Shown here: one piece after another, positions 51,678 through 61,161 of the stretch
Layout of the letters: each line of letters opens with the position of its first letter
Numbering within the stretch: the first letter of the stretch is position 1
Source: Desulfuromonadaceae bacterium
Lineage (GTDB): Bacteria; Desulfobacterota; Desulfuromonadia; Geobacterales; Pseudopelobacteraceae
Assembly (NCBI GenBank): GCA_028687585.1
Contig: JAQTZV010000002.1
Coordinates: 302,901 to 366,900 of the forward strand
Reading direction: 5' to 3'
DNA: 64,000 nt
Position numbers and translations under genes: made by a program
The notes under the pieces: generated by a model
What the model was told of the DNA's origin: nothing
The model's database searches: none
What the model saw: the letters and a program-made list of their open reading frames with translations, nothing else

Positions 51678-54048
51678 GATGTGTTTCCTCTACATCCTTC
51701 CACAACTCCGACAGCATCCGTGCCCGGTCTTCAAGAACCTCATTGCTCCGCAACAACTCCTCCCGCTGGACACGCATCTCTTCAGCCTGCTCCCTGGTTT
51801 TTTCCAGAAGGGCGTTGACCAGTTGATGTGAGCGATTCACGTTCAGTGCAATGGCGATACCTTCCACTGCTTCATCCAAAAATTCAAAGTCGTCGTCATT
51901 AAACCGTCTGAAACTGCCAAGTTCCAGGACACCGACCAACGTTTCATTATATTTTATTGGAATAATGACAATATGCAACGGATCTGCATCACCCAGCGCA
52001 GAGGATATTGGAAGATAATCCAGCGGTATCGAGTTGAGGCATATCATTTTTTTCGCCAGTGCCACCTGGCCGGGCAACCCCTCACCAAGCCGGAAACTAT
52101 CGTCGTGTCCGTTGGTTTTTGTAATAGCATAGGTGGAGATGGTTTTAAGAGTTTGCTCGATATCGTCATACAAATAGATGATACCAACACCGCCCCCCAG
52201 AAATTCGGCTAAAAAAGTGAGCGCTTCGTCTGCCAAAGCAGCTGTTTGATGTTCATTTCTCATAATCTTGTTAAGCTCATACAAGCCGCTTTTCACATGA
52301 TTGCGCCGCGCTTCATCACTCCTGACGCGTCGAAGTGATTCTGTCATCAAGGAAAAGGCTCTGTCAAGGGCAACCTGAGCTTCACTCATGCGCACTACCG
52401 CGTTAAGAACTTTACGTAACTCATCTTTGTTCCTCTGTATGGAATCAACTGAAATAGCTTCGCTGATGATTACCTCGCGACTTAAATCACCGCCAGCCAC
52501 CGCCTCCGCAAACTCCGCTTTTTCATTTACCTGCTGCAGTTGCTTCATTACCGCCGCAAGAACTACTTGCAGCGGTATATGCATTGAACGGAATATCCAA
52601 TACCCAAACATTATTCCGATAATAATCGCCACAAAACTGACACCGACAATCTGTGACAAGCTCTTTCTGATCAAACTGTTTACCGCGACAACTGATTTTT
52701 CCCGATCCCTCTGGACGTCTGAAATGCTTTCGTCGCCTTGTGCCGACACCTTGCGAACCAGAGTGTGAAGCTTATCGGCAGATTTGTTTGCCTGATCAAT
52801 TGCGGTAAGTCTCTTGTTAAGAGCCGTCAGAATGCCGTTGGCCGAAAAAATTTCCGTGCGAATGCCATCAAGCGAAGCGGTTGCTTCGAGGAGAATTTTC
52901 TTTTCTTCAAAGGCATTCAATTTTGTGAGAGAGTCATTGAGCTGCTGCTTACGTACCTGAATATCTGTGAACAAGGAACGTATTTCAGAATCAAGTCTGT
53001 TCAGTTCAGTGGCCGATACCGTTGTAAACAATCGGTTGGTCTCGCTCGTAACTCTTGTTCCCAGTGCTATTAGATGGGCGTTTAATACAAGAATGTCGTT
53101 GGCGCTACTGGTTTTGGCAAAGATATTGCTCTGATTACTGGTTGCAAGTGATAATTCATCACGAGCCAGCAGTGTCTCCTGATCCAGCGTCTGAAAAAGA
53201 TCGTTTAATGTATAGCCGACAACTTTTCCGGACTCAGCCGCTTTGCTTATTGCATCTTCATTTTTCTGTGCGATTGCATTTGATTGTAATGTAATAAATT
53301 CTGCAAGTTTATCGGTAACTCCGGTGGTAACCTCGGCAATGGAAGGGTTTGATTTATAGTAATCGTTTTTGGCGATACGAGCCACGACAGCTTTAAGTTT
53401 GCCTTTTGCTATAAGGACAGCAGTGCTGTTCAGGCTGTTTTGCACGGTCACTGCAACCAGTTGCAGTTCCCGAATTCTGTTGAGTAATTCCTCAATACTG
53501 CGTGTTCTGGATGAAAAGGTAATGGTGTTCTCCAGCGCTGCTTCAAAAGCCCTGGTGTAACCAACTTGCAAATTACTGACGTAGGCATCAAGATCGTTCA
53601 GGCGGAAGGACAGTTCCTTCATGCTCTGCATAACTATGGTATTGGTTGATGTCGCCGTTTTATCACTGTTTATGCGATCTTCGACCGCAATAAAGGTCTC
53701 AAGTGCTATACTGCCAAGTTCATCTGACACATCCACTGTGTTTCCATTTATCGCCTTCAGTTTTTTTTGAGTCTTTGCTACAGTATCGAGAGATCTTTCT
53801 GCCTCAACTCTAAAATATGCATATTCATTCATAGTTCTGGCAGCGTTCACCTTGAGAAGGTTGGTGATGCACCTCTGCAGTTCACGCTGAAGTTCAATAG
53901 TCCGTAGCTGTAATGGGGTGCTGATGTCACTCAAATATGAAAATTTTTCCTGAATAAATCTCATTGAGATATAGCTGGCCAACGAAATTGCAACTACAAT
54001 TGTCGCTGTGACCAGTACGTTAGCAATAAGTTTGGTTTTTATGGTCAT
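51667..54048 (-). CDS. Membrane sensor with periplasmic domain, HAMP-like linker and GAF, no kinase domain
   Basis: A 793-residue protein. The first membrane helix (about 7-30) precedes a large, mostly helical periplasmic domain of about 420 residues, then a second helix (IVGVSFVAIIIGIMFGYWIF, about 460-480). A HAMP-like linker (GGDLSREV), a GAF domain (about 595-740) and a terminal coiled coil complete it. The HAMP-linker-GAF portion closely parallels that of the hybrid kinase at 54876-58553 (shared KMICLN/DxxPxDYLxISS and EEMRVQ-EEL), but no histidine-kinase or receiver domain follows. It presumably signals through CheR/CheB or by heterodimerising with the kinase (inference). Confidence 0.85.
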   Translation of the reverse strand: MTIKTKLIANVLVTATIVVAISLASYISMRFIQEKFSYLSDISTPLQLRTIELQRELQRCITNLLKVNAARTMNEYAYFRVEAERSLDTVAKTQKKLKAINGNTVDVSDELGSIALETFIAVEDRINSDKTATSTNTIVMQSMKELSFRLNDLDAYVSNLQVGYTRAFEAALENTITFSSRTRSIEELLNRIRELQLVAVTVQNSLNSTAVLIAKGKLKAVVARIAKNDYYKSNPSIAEVTTGVTDKLAEFITLQSNAIAQKNEDAISKAAESGKVVGYTLNDLFQTLDQETLLARDELSLATSNQSNIFAKTSSANDILVLNAHLIALGTRVTSETNRLFTTVSATELNRLDSEIRSLFTDIQVRKQQLNDSLTKLNAFEEKKILLEATASLDGIRTEIFSANGILTALNKRLTAIDQANKSADKLHTLVRKVSAQGDESISDVQRDREKSVVAVNSLIRKSLSQIVGVSFVAIIIGIMFGYWIFRSMHIPLQVVLAAVMKQLQQVNEKAEFAEAVAGGDLSREVIISEAISVDSIQRNKDELRKVLNAVVRMSEAQVALDRAFSLMTESLRRVRSDEARRNHVKSGLYELNKIMRNEHQTAALADEALTFLAEFLGGGVGIIYLYDDIEQTLKTISTYAITKTNGHDDSFRLGEGLPGQVALAKKMICLNSIPLDYLPISSALGDADPLHIVIIPIKYNETLVGVLELGSFRRFNDDDFEFLDEAVEGIAIALNVNRSHQLVNALLEKTREQAEEMRVQREELLRSNEVLEDRARMLSELWKDVEETHHDS

Positions 54049-54079
54049 TCAGTGTATCTCCGGAGAATCCTGCTCACGA

Positions 54080-54841
54080 TCATTCCTTAACAAGCTTTTT
54101 GCCAGGCCCATTCACGACGAAATCAATAAATTTTTGCACTTTTACCGGTGGTTCACCTTTGGTAATTAACGTCACCGGACGAAAAACATCGGGTGTATCG
54201 ACCTGTTTGACCCCATCACTGAGCATTGCAGAGGTGCCGAATGCGATTGCCTCGCTGTTTTCTTCCACGGCGCCTCGTAACTCTTCCATATGACCAAGTT
54301 CAAGAACCTCTTTAGTATAGGGTGCGTTATCAAGAATTGTTTTTCTGAACGTACCTGTTGTGGCCGGGTTCATAGTAGAAATAACAACCATGATCTGGGA
54401 ATCGTTACCACCAATCTCCTTCCAGTTTGTGATTATGCCGGTGTAAATTCCTTTGAGCTGTTCCTTTGATAATTTAGAAACAGGATTGTCCTTGTTAACT
54501 ACAGTGCGAATCATACCTCTACCGAGTGTTACGTGGTGAAAAGAGGCGGGATCTTTTACCTCAAATCCTTCCTTGTCCAATATGGTGATTACGTCCTCAA
54601 AGCTGGTTCCAATTATTCCAACCTCGGTAACTCCCTTGTAAAGCTGCTTGAACGCAAGTGTGGCACTTCCGAACAGGATATTTAGACGTATTCCGGTCTC
54701 CTTTTCAAATGCACCTTTTACCGGGTTGATAATACTGTCCAATGGTCCACTACCGGTGCTTAACAGAATTTCCTCTGCCGTAGCAGCGGATAGTGTGAAC
54801 AACGTTATGAGAACCGTTAGTGACAAAATCAAGCGTTTCAT
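54080..54841 (-). CDS. PstS-like periplasmic substrate-binding protein
   Basis: A 253-residue secreted protein. From ATG 54841 (GGAGG upstream) the signal peptide is KRLILSLTVLITLFTLSAATA, then mature EEILLSTGSGPLDSIINPVKGAFEK. The fold is of the phosphate/tungstate-type binding proteins (AFKQLYKGVTEVGIIG, LKGIYTGIITNWKEIGGNDS, ATTGTFRKTIL). There are no transporter genes nearby. It is flanked by two membrane sensors with large periplasmic domains in the same operon, so it probably presents an anion to one of them. The frame opens at 54868, but the later start is favoured. Confidence 0.85.
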   Translation of the reverse strand: MKRLILSLTVLITLFTLSAATAEEILLSTGSGPLDSIINPVKGAFEKETGIRLNILFGSATLAFKQLYKGVTEVGIIGTSFEDVITILDKEGFEVKDPASFHHVTLGRGMIRTVVNKDNPVSKLSKEQLKGIYTGIITNWKEIGGNDSQIMVVISTMNPATTGTFRKTILDNAPYTKEVLELGHMEELRGAVEENSEAIAFGTSAMLSDGVKQVDTPDVFRPVTLITKGEPPVKVQKFIDFVVNGPGKKLVKE

Positions 54842-54875
54842 TGTGAACCTCCAGTTTTTTATCCGCAAAATCCGA

Positions 54876-57800
54876 TTAATCAGGCTGAATCGGTTGCGGC
54901 TGCGAATAGAGCCATACCCTGAGCAGGGAAAATAGTTTTTCCATATCTACCGGTTTTGGAATGTAGTCGCTGGCCCCGGCTTTCAGACACTCTTCGCGAT
55001 CGCCTTTCATTGCCTTGGCAGTCAGGGCGATAATCGGAACTGCATGGAAACGGGGATCATTTCTGATCGCACGCATTGCTTCGTAGCCATCCATTTCGGG
55101 CATCATGATATCCATCAGGACAAGATCAATATCCGGGAACTCATTAAGTCGGTTCAGCGCCTCACGGCCGTTTTCCGCTTCAAAGATATCAATGTTCTTT
55201 TCAGCAAGTGCGCTGGAAAGTGAAAAAATGTTTCGCATGTCGTCATCAACAATCAGGATCTTTTTGCCTGCCAACTGCGCTTCTTTGTCGATAGCGGAAC
55301 GAATCATGCGCTGTTTGTTCGGGTTAAGTGAGGATTCAACCAGATGGAGGAAAAGTGTTACCTCATTCAAGAGCCGTTCAGGACTTTTTGCCCCTTTGAT
55401 GATAATACTTTCGGCATAGCGATGCAGTCGCTTCTCGTCTTCATACGTCAGTTCGCGGCCGGTATGGATGATGACCGGAATGCGCCGCTCAGGGTCCAGT
55501 TTTTTCAGCTCTTCCAGCAACTCAAACGCACCCATGTCGGCCAGACCCAAGTCCAGCACAATGCAGTCGAACTGTTCGCCGGAGAGAAATATAATAGCTT
55601 TGGCACCACTATCGGCAATTGTTATCGTCACATCCTTCTCTTCCAATAGAGCAACCAGTGCAGCCGACTGAGCTTGATCATCTTCAACAATCAGCAGTTT
55701 TTTCATGCTCTTGTCAATAGCAACCTCCAGAGTGTCAAATACGGTGTCCATCTGTTCACTGCTTACCGGTTTGGTGACAAAACCGACAGCCCCCATGCTC
55801 ATCGCCTTCTGACGCTCATCAAGGCAGGTGATAAAATGCACCGGAATATGCCTGGTTACCGGGTTGTCTTTCAAGCTGCGCATGACACCCCAGCCATCAA
55901 TATGCAGCAACATGACATCGAGAATTATTGCGCTCGGCCGATACCGCTCAGCAACGGCAATGCCGCTTTCACCGTTGGTGGCAACGAGAGCGGAGAAACC
56001 GCGATCACGAACCATCTTGAGAAGTATTCCGGCAAAGGCAAGATCGTCTTCGATAATAAGAATACTTTTGCCATCTTCCCGCATCTGTTCGCGGTCATCA
56101 GGGATTGGCGCCGGCAGCGGTTCAGGTGAACTGTTATTGGCTGCTGCCACGGAAGAGTGAATCTGACTGTCAGGCCTGGTTGGTTCAACCGGGACAGCAG
56201 GTTTCCCGATTTCGGGATTGAAGTCGCAGAGCCCTTTAATCGGCAGATACACAGTAAAAGTACTTCCCTTGCCCACCTCGCTGATTAAAAATATTTCGCC
56301 ACCCATGGAACGGGCAAGTTGACGAGAGATGGAAAGCCCCAGGCCGGTTCCGCCATAGGTACGGCTGGTGCTGCCGTCAGCTTGTTGGAAGGCGTTAAAA
56401 ATAAGTAATTGTTTGTCAGCATGGATACCGATACCGGTATCAGTTACTGCAAAGGCTATCGCTTCAGTTTGCAGCGGGTTCTCGCTGCTTTTCGGGGTGT
56501 ATGCATGTAGCGTAACCGACCCCTGACTGGTGAATTTACAAGCATTTGAAAGCAGATTTTTGAGAATTTGCTGGGTTCTCTGGACATCAGTGGTGATAGT
56601 CTCTGAGGTTAATTCATCAAGAGATACGGTTAGCTTGATCCCTTTATCACAGGCGATAGGGATAAAAACGGTCTGAAGCTGGAGACAGATTTCCGGAATG
56701 ACCAATTCTTCATAGTGAAATTCCATATGCCCTGATTCAATTTTGGAGAGATCCAGGATATCATTTATCAAGTGAAGCAGATCGCGTCCGGCTCCGTTTA
56801 TCGTGGCGGCAAACTCAACCTGCTTTGCCGTAAGATTTCCTTCACGATTATCTTTCAGCAAGCTGGAGAGGATCATTAGACTATTGAGAGGTGTGCGCAG
56901 TTCATGTGACATATTGGCAAGAAATTCTGATTTATAGGTGCTGACGCGCTGCAGCTCATCGGCTTTACGCTGCAGTTCAATACCGGTCTCCAGAGCTACA
57001 CGGTTTTTGGCACGAATCTCTTCGCGCTGCTGCTCCAGCAACTGTGCACGTTCTTCAAGCTCTTCATTGGTCTGCTGCAGCTCTTCCTGCTGGACACGCA
57101 TCTCCTCTGCTTGAGACTGGGACTGTTCCAGAAGCTCGTTGACCCTTTGACGTGACTTGGTGATGCTGAGAGCGGCGGCAAGAGGTTCCATGATCCGGTG
57201 CAGAAATTCCTGATCATCTTCACTGAACGGGGTGAAAGAAGCAATTTCCAGAAGGCCGGTCAAGATGCCGTTGTGAACCAGGGGAAGAGCGACACTGTGG
57301 GCCGGTTTCGACTCGCCGAGCCCTGAGCTGATGCGGAGGTAATCGGGTGGAACGGTATCAAGGCAGATCATTTTTTGTTCCAGAGCCGCCTGGCCTGCAA
57401 TTCCTTCTCCCAGACAGAGCCGCACAACCGGGTCTGCCTTTCCGGTACAGGCATAAGTGGCAGCGCAGAAAAGAGCTCCTTCTGATTCTTCATACAGATA
57501 AAACACACCAACACCGGCCCGGAGATAGGTAACCAGAAAGGCGAGCGCCTGCTCTGAAAATTCCGGGGCGGATTTATCCCCCTGTAGAATGGTCGACAGT
57601 TGGTAGCGGCCATCCTTGAACCAGGAGCGCACTTCTTCCTGGTCACGGTTCTGTCGCAGAGCGTGCGTCATCGCAACAAATGCCTGATCCTGGAAATATT
57701 GCACTTCGCTCATTTCGACAATGGCCTTCAGCAACATCCCCATTTCATCGCTACTGAACTGATCCTCATCCAATATCAGCGGCAGACCAACAACCATTTC

Positions 57801-58553
57801 CTGACTCAAATCGCCACCGGCGACAGCTTCCACCAGCCGGGATTTTTCTACGCCACCATCTTTCAGTATACGAACAGCTGTAAGTACCTTGTTCAGCGGC
57901 GTAATAATACTTCGAGTGATAAGTGTGGTCATGATCACTGCGAGCAGTGAGACTCCGCCCGCCAGACAGAGCATGATAAAACCGGTCAACTCAGCCTGTG
58001 AACTATTCCTGGAGGAAATTATCTCAGCGTTTGCCACCAGATAATTCTGCAGGTTTTCAATTGCCTCCATCTCAGCCCGTTCCGTATTCCTGACTACATC
58101 TGATCGCAAATATGCAGTTGCTTCATCGTCTTTGTTAAAACGAGATAAATCCACTATCCATTTGATATGCGGGGTATAGTCACTGCGGCTCTGCACCATA
58201 CGGTCAAAGAGTTTTTTTGCCTCGGCATCGGGAAGCGCCGTTTCGAGCTTCGAAACAATGTCATCAATTTCTGTACGGAACTTGATAACCCTGTCGTAAT
58301 AATACTCATTCAGCTTTTGATCATCGACGAGAATAAGTTCCCGGATATTGGAGCGCAGACGTTGGAAATCAGCGGCAATGTTGCCGATATACTTCACCGG
58401 AGTGATTCCACGATTAAAAAGAAAAGCCCCGGATCTTTCCAGCTTGTAGATTTGAAAAAAGCTGAAGATACCAACAGCCAGAGACATGACAACGATCGTG
58501 AAAAAGCCGAGTATCAGCTTGTCCCTTATTTTTAGATTGGCGTAAAAATTCAT
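54876..58553 (-). CDS. Membrane hybrid histidine kinase: sensor - HAMP - GAF - HisKA - HATPase - three REC
   Basis: A 1225-residue sensor kinase. The first helix is about 12-32, followed by a four-helix-bundle periplasmic domain (about 35-185), a second helix (about 190-213), HAMP, GAF (about 330-470), and a coiled coil. The phospho-His motif is FLANMSHELRTPLNSLMILSS (about 545). ATPase motifs NLLSNACKFTSQG, DTGIGI and GGTGLGLSIS follow. Then come three receivers: Asp in SAIILDVMLLHIDG, in CIVLDLGLADMG, and in LVLMDIMMPEMDG. Architecture recalls GacS/EvgS-like multi-receiver phosphorelays. It precedes the binding-protein gene by 34 bp. Confidence 0.95.
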   Translation of the reverse strand: MNFYANLKIRDKLILGFFTIVVMSLAVGIFSFFQIYKLERSGAFLFNRGITPVKYIGNIAADFQRLRSNIRELILVDDQKLNEYYYDRVIKFRTEIDDIVSKLETALPDAEAKKLFDRMVQSRSDYTPHIKWIVDLSRFNKDDEATAYLRSDVVRNTERAEMEAIENLQNYLVANAEIISSRNSSQAELTGFIMLCLAGGVSLLAVIMTTLITRSIITPLNKVLTAVRILKDGGVEKSRLVEAVAGGDLSQEMVVGLPLILDEDQFSSDEMGMLLKAIVEMSEVQYFQDQAFVAMTHALRQNRDQEEVRSWFKDGRYQLSTILQGDKSAPEFSEQALAFLVTYLRAGVGVFYLYEESEGALFCAATYACTGKADPVVRLCLGEGIAGQAALEQKMICLDTVPPDYLRISSGLGESKPAHSVALPLVHNGILTGLLEIASFTPFSEDDQEFLHRIMEPLAAALSITKSRQRVNELLEQSQSQAEEMRVQQEELQQTNEELEERAQLLEQQREEIRAKNRVALETGIELQRKADELQRVSTYKSEFLANMSHELRTPLNSLMILSSLLKDNREGNLTAKQVEFAATINGAGRDLLHLINDILDLSKIESGHMEFHYEELVIPEICLQLQTVFIPIACDKGIKLTVSLDELTSETITTDVQRTQQILKNLLSNACKFTSQGSVTLHAYTPKSSENPLQTEAIAFAVTDTGIGIHADKQLLIFNAFQQADGSTSRTYGGTGLGLSISRQLARSMGGEIFLISEVGKGSTFTVYLPIKGLCDFNPEIGKPAVPVEPTRPDSQIHSSVAAANNSSPEPLPAPIPDDREQMREDGKSILIIEDDLAFAGILLKMVRDRGFSALVATNGESGIAVAERYRPSAIILDVMLLHIDGWGVMRSLKDNPVTRHIPVHFITCLDERQKAMSMGAVGFVTKPVSSEQMDTVFDTLEVAIDKSMKKLLIVEDDQAQSAALVALLEEKDVTITIADSGAKAIIFLSGEQFDCIVLDLGLADMGAFELLEELKKLDPERRIPVIIHTGRELTYEDEKRLHRYAESIIIKGAKSPERLLNEVTLFLHLVESSLNPNKQRMIRSAIDKEAQLAGKKILIVDDDMRNIFSLSSALAEKNIDIFEAENGREALNRLNEFPDIDLVLMDIMMPEMDGYEAMRAIRNDPRFHAVPIIALTAKAMKGDREECLKAGASDYIPKPVDMEKLFSLLRVWLYSQPQPIQPD

Positions 58554-58635
58554 GTTCTGCTCCCGTATAAAAGGGCCAAGGATAGGTCAAGTAGACTAAA
58601 ACCATTGCTTTTCCTTGTCCTTGTCCCCGTTCCTC

Positions 58636-59595
58636 TTACCCCACTACTACCCGGTTTCGCCCTTCATGTTTTGCGCGATACAGGGCGGCGTCTGCTCGTC
58701 GAATAAACGTATCAACATCATCACTCTCCTGTAACTGTACTACGCCAAAACTTGCTGATAACACAATCGTTGAGGCGCTGTCAGAGTGCCGCTCAAAGGC
58801 AGTCCGTATACGTTCTGCCAGTGCTGCTGCCGCATCGCTGGCAGTGTGAGACAGCATAACGATAAATTCTTCACCACCCCAGCGAGCGGCAACATCCTCT
58901 GCCCGGACCATTTCCCGCAACAGGTCGGCAAACGTTTTCAGTACTAGGTCACCGGCACTGTGCCCATAGGTGTCATTCACGGTTTTAAAATGGTCGAGAT
59001 CGATCATAATCATGGAAAGGTGGTATGCGTGGCGGCGCGCTGCACTTAACGCAGCGGATAAACGCTCGTTGAAGTAACGGCGATTGTAGAGTTCCGTCAG
59101 TTCATCAGTTGCTGCAAGGTGCGAAATTGTCTCGTTTGCCTGCTTAAGTTCTGCGGTGCGCTCTTCAACGAGCTGTTCAAGATTACTATAAAATCTCTCG
59201 ATCACCTTGCGCTGCAGGTATAATTCTCGAAAAACTTTGACCTTACTGCATAAAATAACCGGTTCAAACGGTTTCATCAGGTAATCCACCGCCCCGGTTT
59301 CATACCCTTCAATTTGGTCAAGAAGATCTTTCATTCCGGCGGTAACAAATATTATCGGAAAATGGTTTGTTTTTGGATTTGAGCGAATGAGTCTGGCTAC
59401 CTCAAAACCGTTCATACCGGGCATCTGAACATCAAGAAGGATCAAAGCAAAATCATGCTTGAGTGATAGTCGCAAGGCATCATTTCCTGATGAAGCTTTA
59501 ATAATATGAAAACCCATATCTTCAATAATGGCTTCAAGGGCCTGGATGTTTTGCGGCAGGTCATCTACAACAAGTATCGGGACTTTTTCAGTCAT
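58636..59595 (-). CDS. Response-regulator diguanylate cyclase (REC-GGDEF)
   Basis: A 319-residue protein: receiver (Asp in FALILLDVQMPGMNG), coiled-coil linker, and a GGDEF domain with the active-site WGGEEFIVML. The inhibitory I-site RAED lies five residues before GGEEF, so product feedback inhibition by c-di-GMP is expected. The ATG at 59595 (GAGGAG upstream) is favoured over GTG 59601. It is the first gene of the minus-strand signalling cluster, 82 bp before the hybrid kinase that may phosphorylate it. Confidence 0.94.
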   Translation of the reverse strand: MTEKVPILVVDDLPQNIQALEAIIEDMGFHIIKASSGNDALRLSLKHDFALILLDVQMPGMNGFEVARLIRSNPKTNHFPIIFVTAGMKDLLDQIEGYETGAVDYLMKPFEPVILCSKVKVFRELYLQRKVIERFYSNLEQLVEERTAELKQANETISHLAATDELTELYNRRYFNERLSAALSAARRHAYHLSMIMIDLDHFKTVNDTYGHSAGDLVLKTFADLLREMVRAEDVAARWGGEEFIVMLSHTASDAAAALAERIRTAFERHSDSASTIVLSASFGVVQLQESDDVDTFIRRADAALYRAKHEGRNRVVVG

Positions 59596-59770
59596 TCTCA
59601 CTCCTCACAATGTTCGATGGCCTGATAATAATGGATATACCAAGTTCATTGTCTTTAATCTGTGATATGAGGAACTTGTCAGATATTTACGGCGGAGTAG
59701 TTTATAAATACCAGCATGATGAATAGTTGACAGCAACAGAGTAGCATCAACCGGCTGGTATTTGATCGGA

Positions 59771-60316
59771 TCATGAAAACAGGTCAGCATCCTTGAGTAA
59801 TCGGCCCTGGCTATCTTTGGCTGAAACTTTGGGAGTTGTTGCCAGAGGCCATTGAATTGCCAGATCAGGATCATCCCAGGCGATGCAGCGTTCATGCTCG
59901 GGGGCATAGTAGTCAGTGGTGAGATAGAGAAATTCAGCAACATCTGATGTTACGCAAAAACCATGGGCAAAGCCGGGCGGTATCCACATCTGGCGTTTGT
60001 TGCCTGCGGAAAGCAGTGTGCCGAACCACTGTCCAAACGTTGGCGAACTCCGGCGAATGTCGACCGCAACATCGAATACTTCACCCGTAGTGACTCGAAC
60101 CAGCTTCCCCTGCGGTTGTTGTATCTGATAATGCAATCCCCTGAGAACACCTCCGGCAGATCGGGAGTGATTATGCTGCACGAAGTGGAGGTCGAATCCG
60201 GTCATTTTCCGCCATAGGCGTTCATTGAAGCTTTCAAAAAAAAAGCCGCGCTCGTCGCCGAATACTGCCGGCTCAATTATCAGGATGTCGGGGATAGTAG
60301 TGGGGATAATCTGCAT
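59771..60316 (-). CDS. rfbC: dTDP-4-dehydrorhamnose 3,5-epimerase
   Basis: Epimerises dTDP-4-keto-6-deoxyglucose in dTDP-L-rhamnose synthesis for cell-surface polysaccharide. The 181-residue cupin protein has IIEPAVFGDERGFFFESFN, FVQHNHSRSAGGVLRGLHYQ with the catalytic His, and KLVRVTTGEVFDVAVDIR, IPPGFAHGF and TTDYYAPEHERCIAWDDP. GGAGATTTTA precedes the ATG. Other rfb genes are not adjacent, so it is isolated here. About 170 bp without a gene separate it from the diguanylate cyclase. Confidence 0.95.
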   Translation of the reverse strand: MQIIPTTIPDILIIEPAVFGDERGFFFESFNERLWRKMTGFDLHFVQHNHSRSAGGVLRGLHYQIQQPQGKLVRVTTGEVFDVAVDIRRSSPTFGQWFGTLLSAGNKRQMWIPPGFAHGFCVTSDVAEFLYLTTDYYAPEHERCIAWDDPDLAIQWPLATTPKVSAKDSQGRLLKDADLFS

Positions 60317-60333
60317 TAAAATCTCCGGGTTTC

Positions 60334-61068
60334 TCAGGACGATTGATTTTTCAGGACGTATGCCGTGCTGCGTTGTTCGGCAAAGGTAAGGTGGGCCATC
60401 ATCGCTTCCCGGGCGCCTTCAGAGTCCCGCAACCGAATCGCTTCAAAGATGTTGCGGTGATGCCGGTAGAGTTGATGGTGATCTTCGCTGGAGATGTATA
60501 CTGCCCTCCAGACACTCTGTTGAAATTCCTTCATTGCGTCGAACAGACTCTGCATCAGGTGCAGCCAGACAATATTGTGGGTAGCGCGGGCGATTACAAT
60601 ATGAAAATTTGCATCAAGATCTTCAGAGGGGAGTAAGCCTTCCAGATTACGCTCCATCCCGGATATTATCTCCTCCATACGCCTGATATCTTCCGGTAGC
60701 GCCCGTTCTGCAGCATACCATGCTATCCACGATTCCATACATTTGCGCACCTCAATAACATCAAGCGCTCGATCCTGCTGAACGCGAATCAGTTCACTCA
60801 GCGAGTTTGTACCCGACGTTTCCACCAGAGACAATACAACGGTGCCCCCCCCCTGATATGACATTACCAAACCTGATGATGCCAGCACATTCAGAGCTTC
60901 CCGAACTGAGGGGCGTGAAACGCCGAACATTTCAGCAAGTTCGCGCTCAGGCGGCAGTTTATCTCCCGGTGAAAATTCACCGGACAGGATCGAGGAGCGA
61001 ATTTGATCAGCTATCTGAGTAGAGACTTTTTTCGGTTTAATTGGTTGAAAATTCATGTTTTGTTCCAT
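60334..61068 (-). CDS. GntR-family transcriptional regulator, FadR/LldR subfamily
   Basis: A 244-residue regulator with an N-terminal winged helix (IADQIRSSILSGEFSPGDKLPPERELAEMFGVSRPSVREALNVL, about 17-60) and an all-helical FCD ligand domain (about 95-230, with Asp/His metal residues such as DLDANFHIVIARATHN and HRNIFEAI). Such proteins respond to small organic acids. The GlcF-like Fe-S subunit nearby suggests control of lactate or glycolate oxidation (inference). Start could be ATG 61068 or Met5 at 61056. Confidence 0.9.
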   Translation of the reverse strand: MEQNMNFQPIKPKKVSTQIADQIRSSILSGEFSPGDKLPPERELAEMFGVSRPSVREALNVLASSGLVMSYQGGGTVVLSLVETSGTNSLSELIRVQQDRALDVIEVRKCMESWIAWYAAERALPEDIRRMEEIISGMERNLEGLLPSEDLDANFHIVIARATHNIVWLHLMQSLFDAMKEFQQSVWRAVYISSEDHHQLYRHHRNIFEAIRLRDSEGAREAMMAHLTFAEQRSTAYVLKNQSS

Positions 61069-61070
61069 TC

Positions 61071-61102
61071 AAGAAGGGGGGGTCGGAGTGGCACCCCTTC
61101 TT
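61071..61102. terminator. Hairpin between the DRTGG gene and gntR
   Basis: AAGAAGGGG pairs with CCCCTTCTT around a 14-base loop. A T-run follows only on the plus strand, whereas both flanking genes are on the minus strand. In the minus-strand message it would be a stem-loop ending three bases from the first possible gntR start codon. Confidence 0.45.
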
Positions 61103-61161
61103 TTTATAGTATTTTTTGCGGTTCTGCAACCGGATCGGCACTTGAATATCTAATAACCTGT

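Noticed and set aside
59605..59943. 112-codon minus-strand frame overlapping rfbC
   Set aside because: It runs out of frame through the rfbC 3' end, and the non-overlapping tail has no recognisable features.
61071..61102. Plus-strand terminator for an unseen plus-strand gene
   Set aside because: No plus-strand gene precedes it; the T-run is more likely incidental to a hairpin in the minus-strand message.
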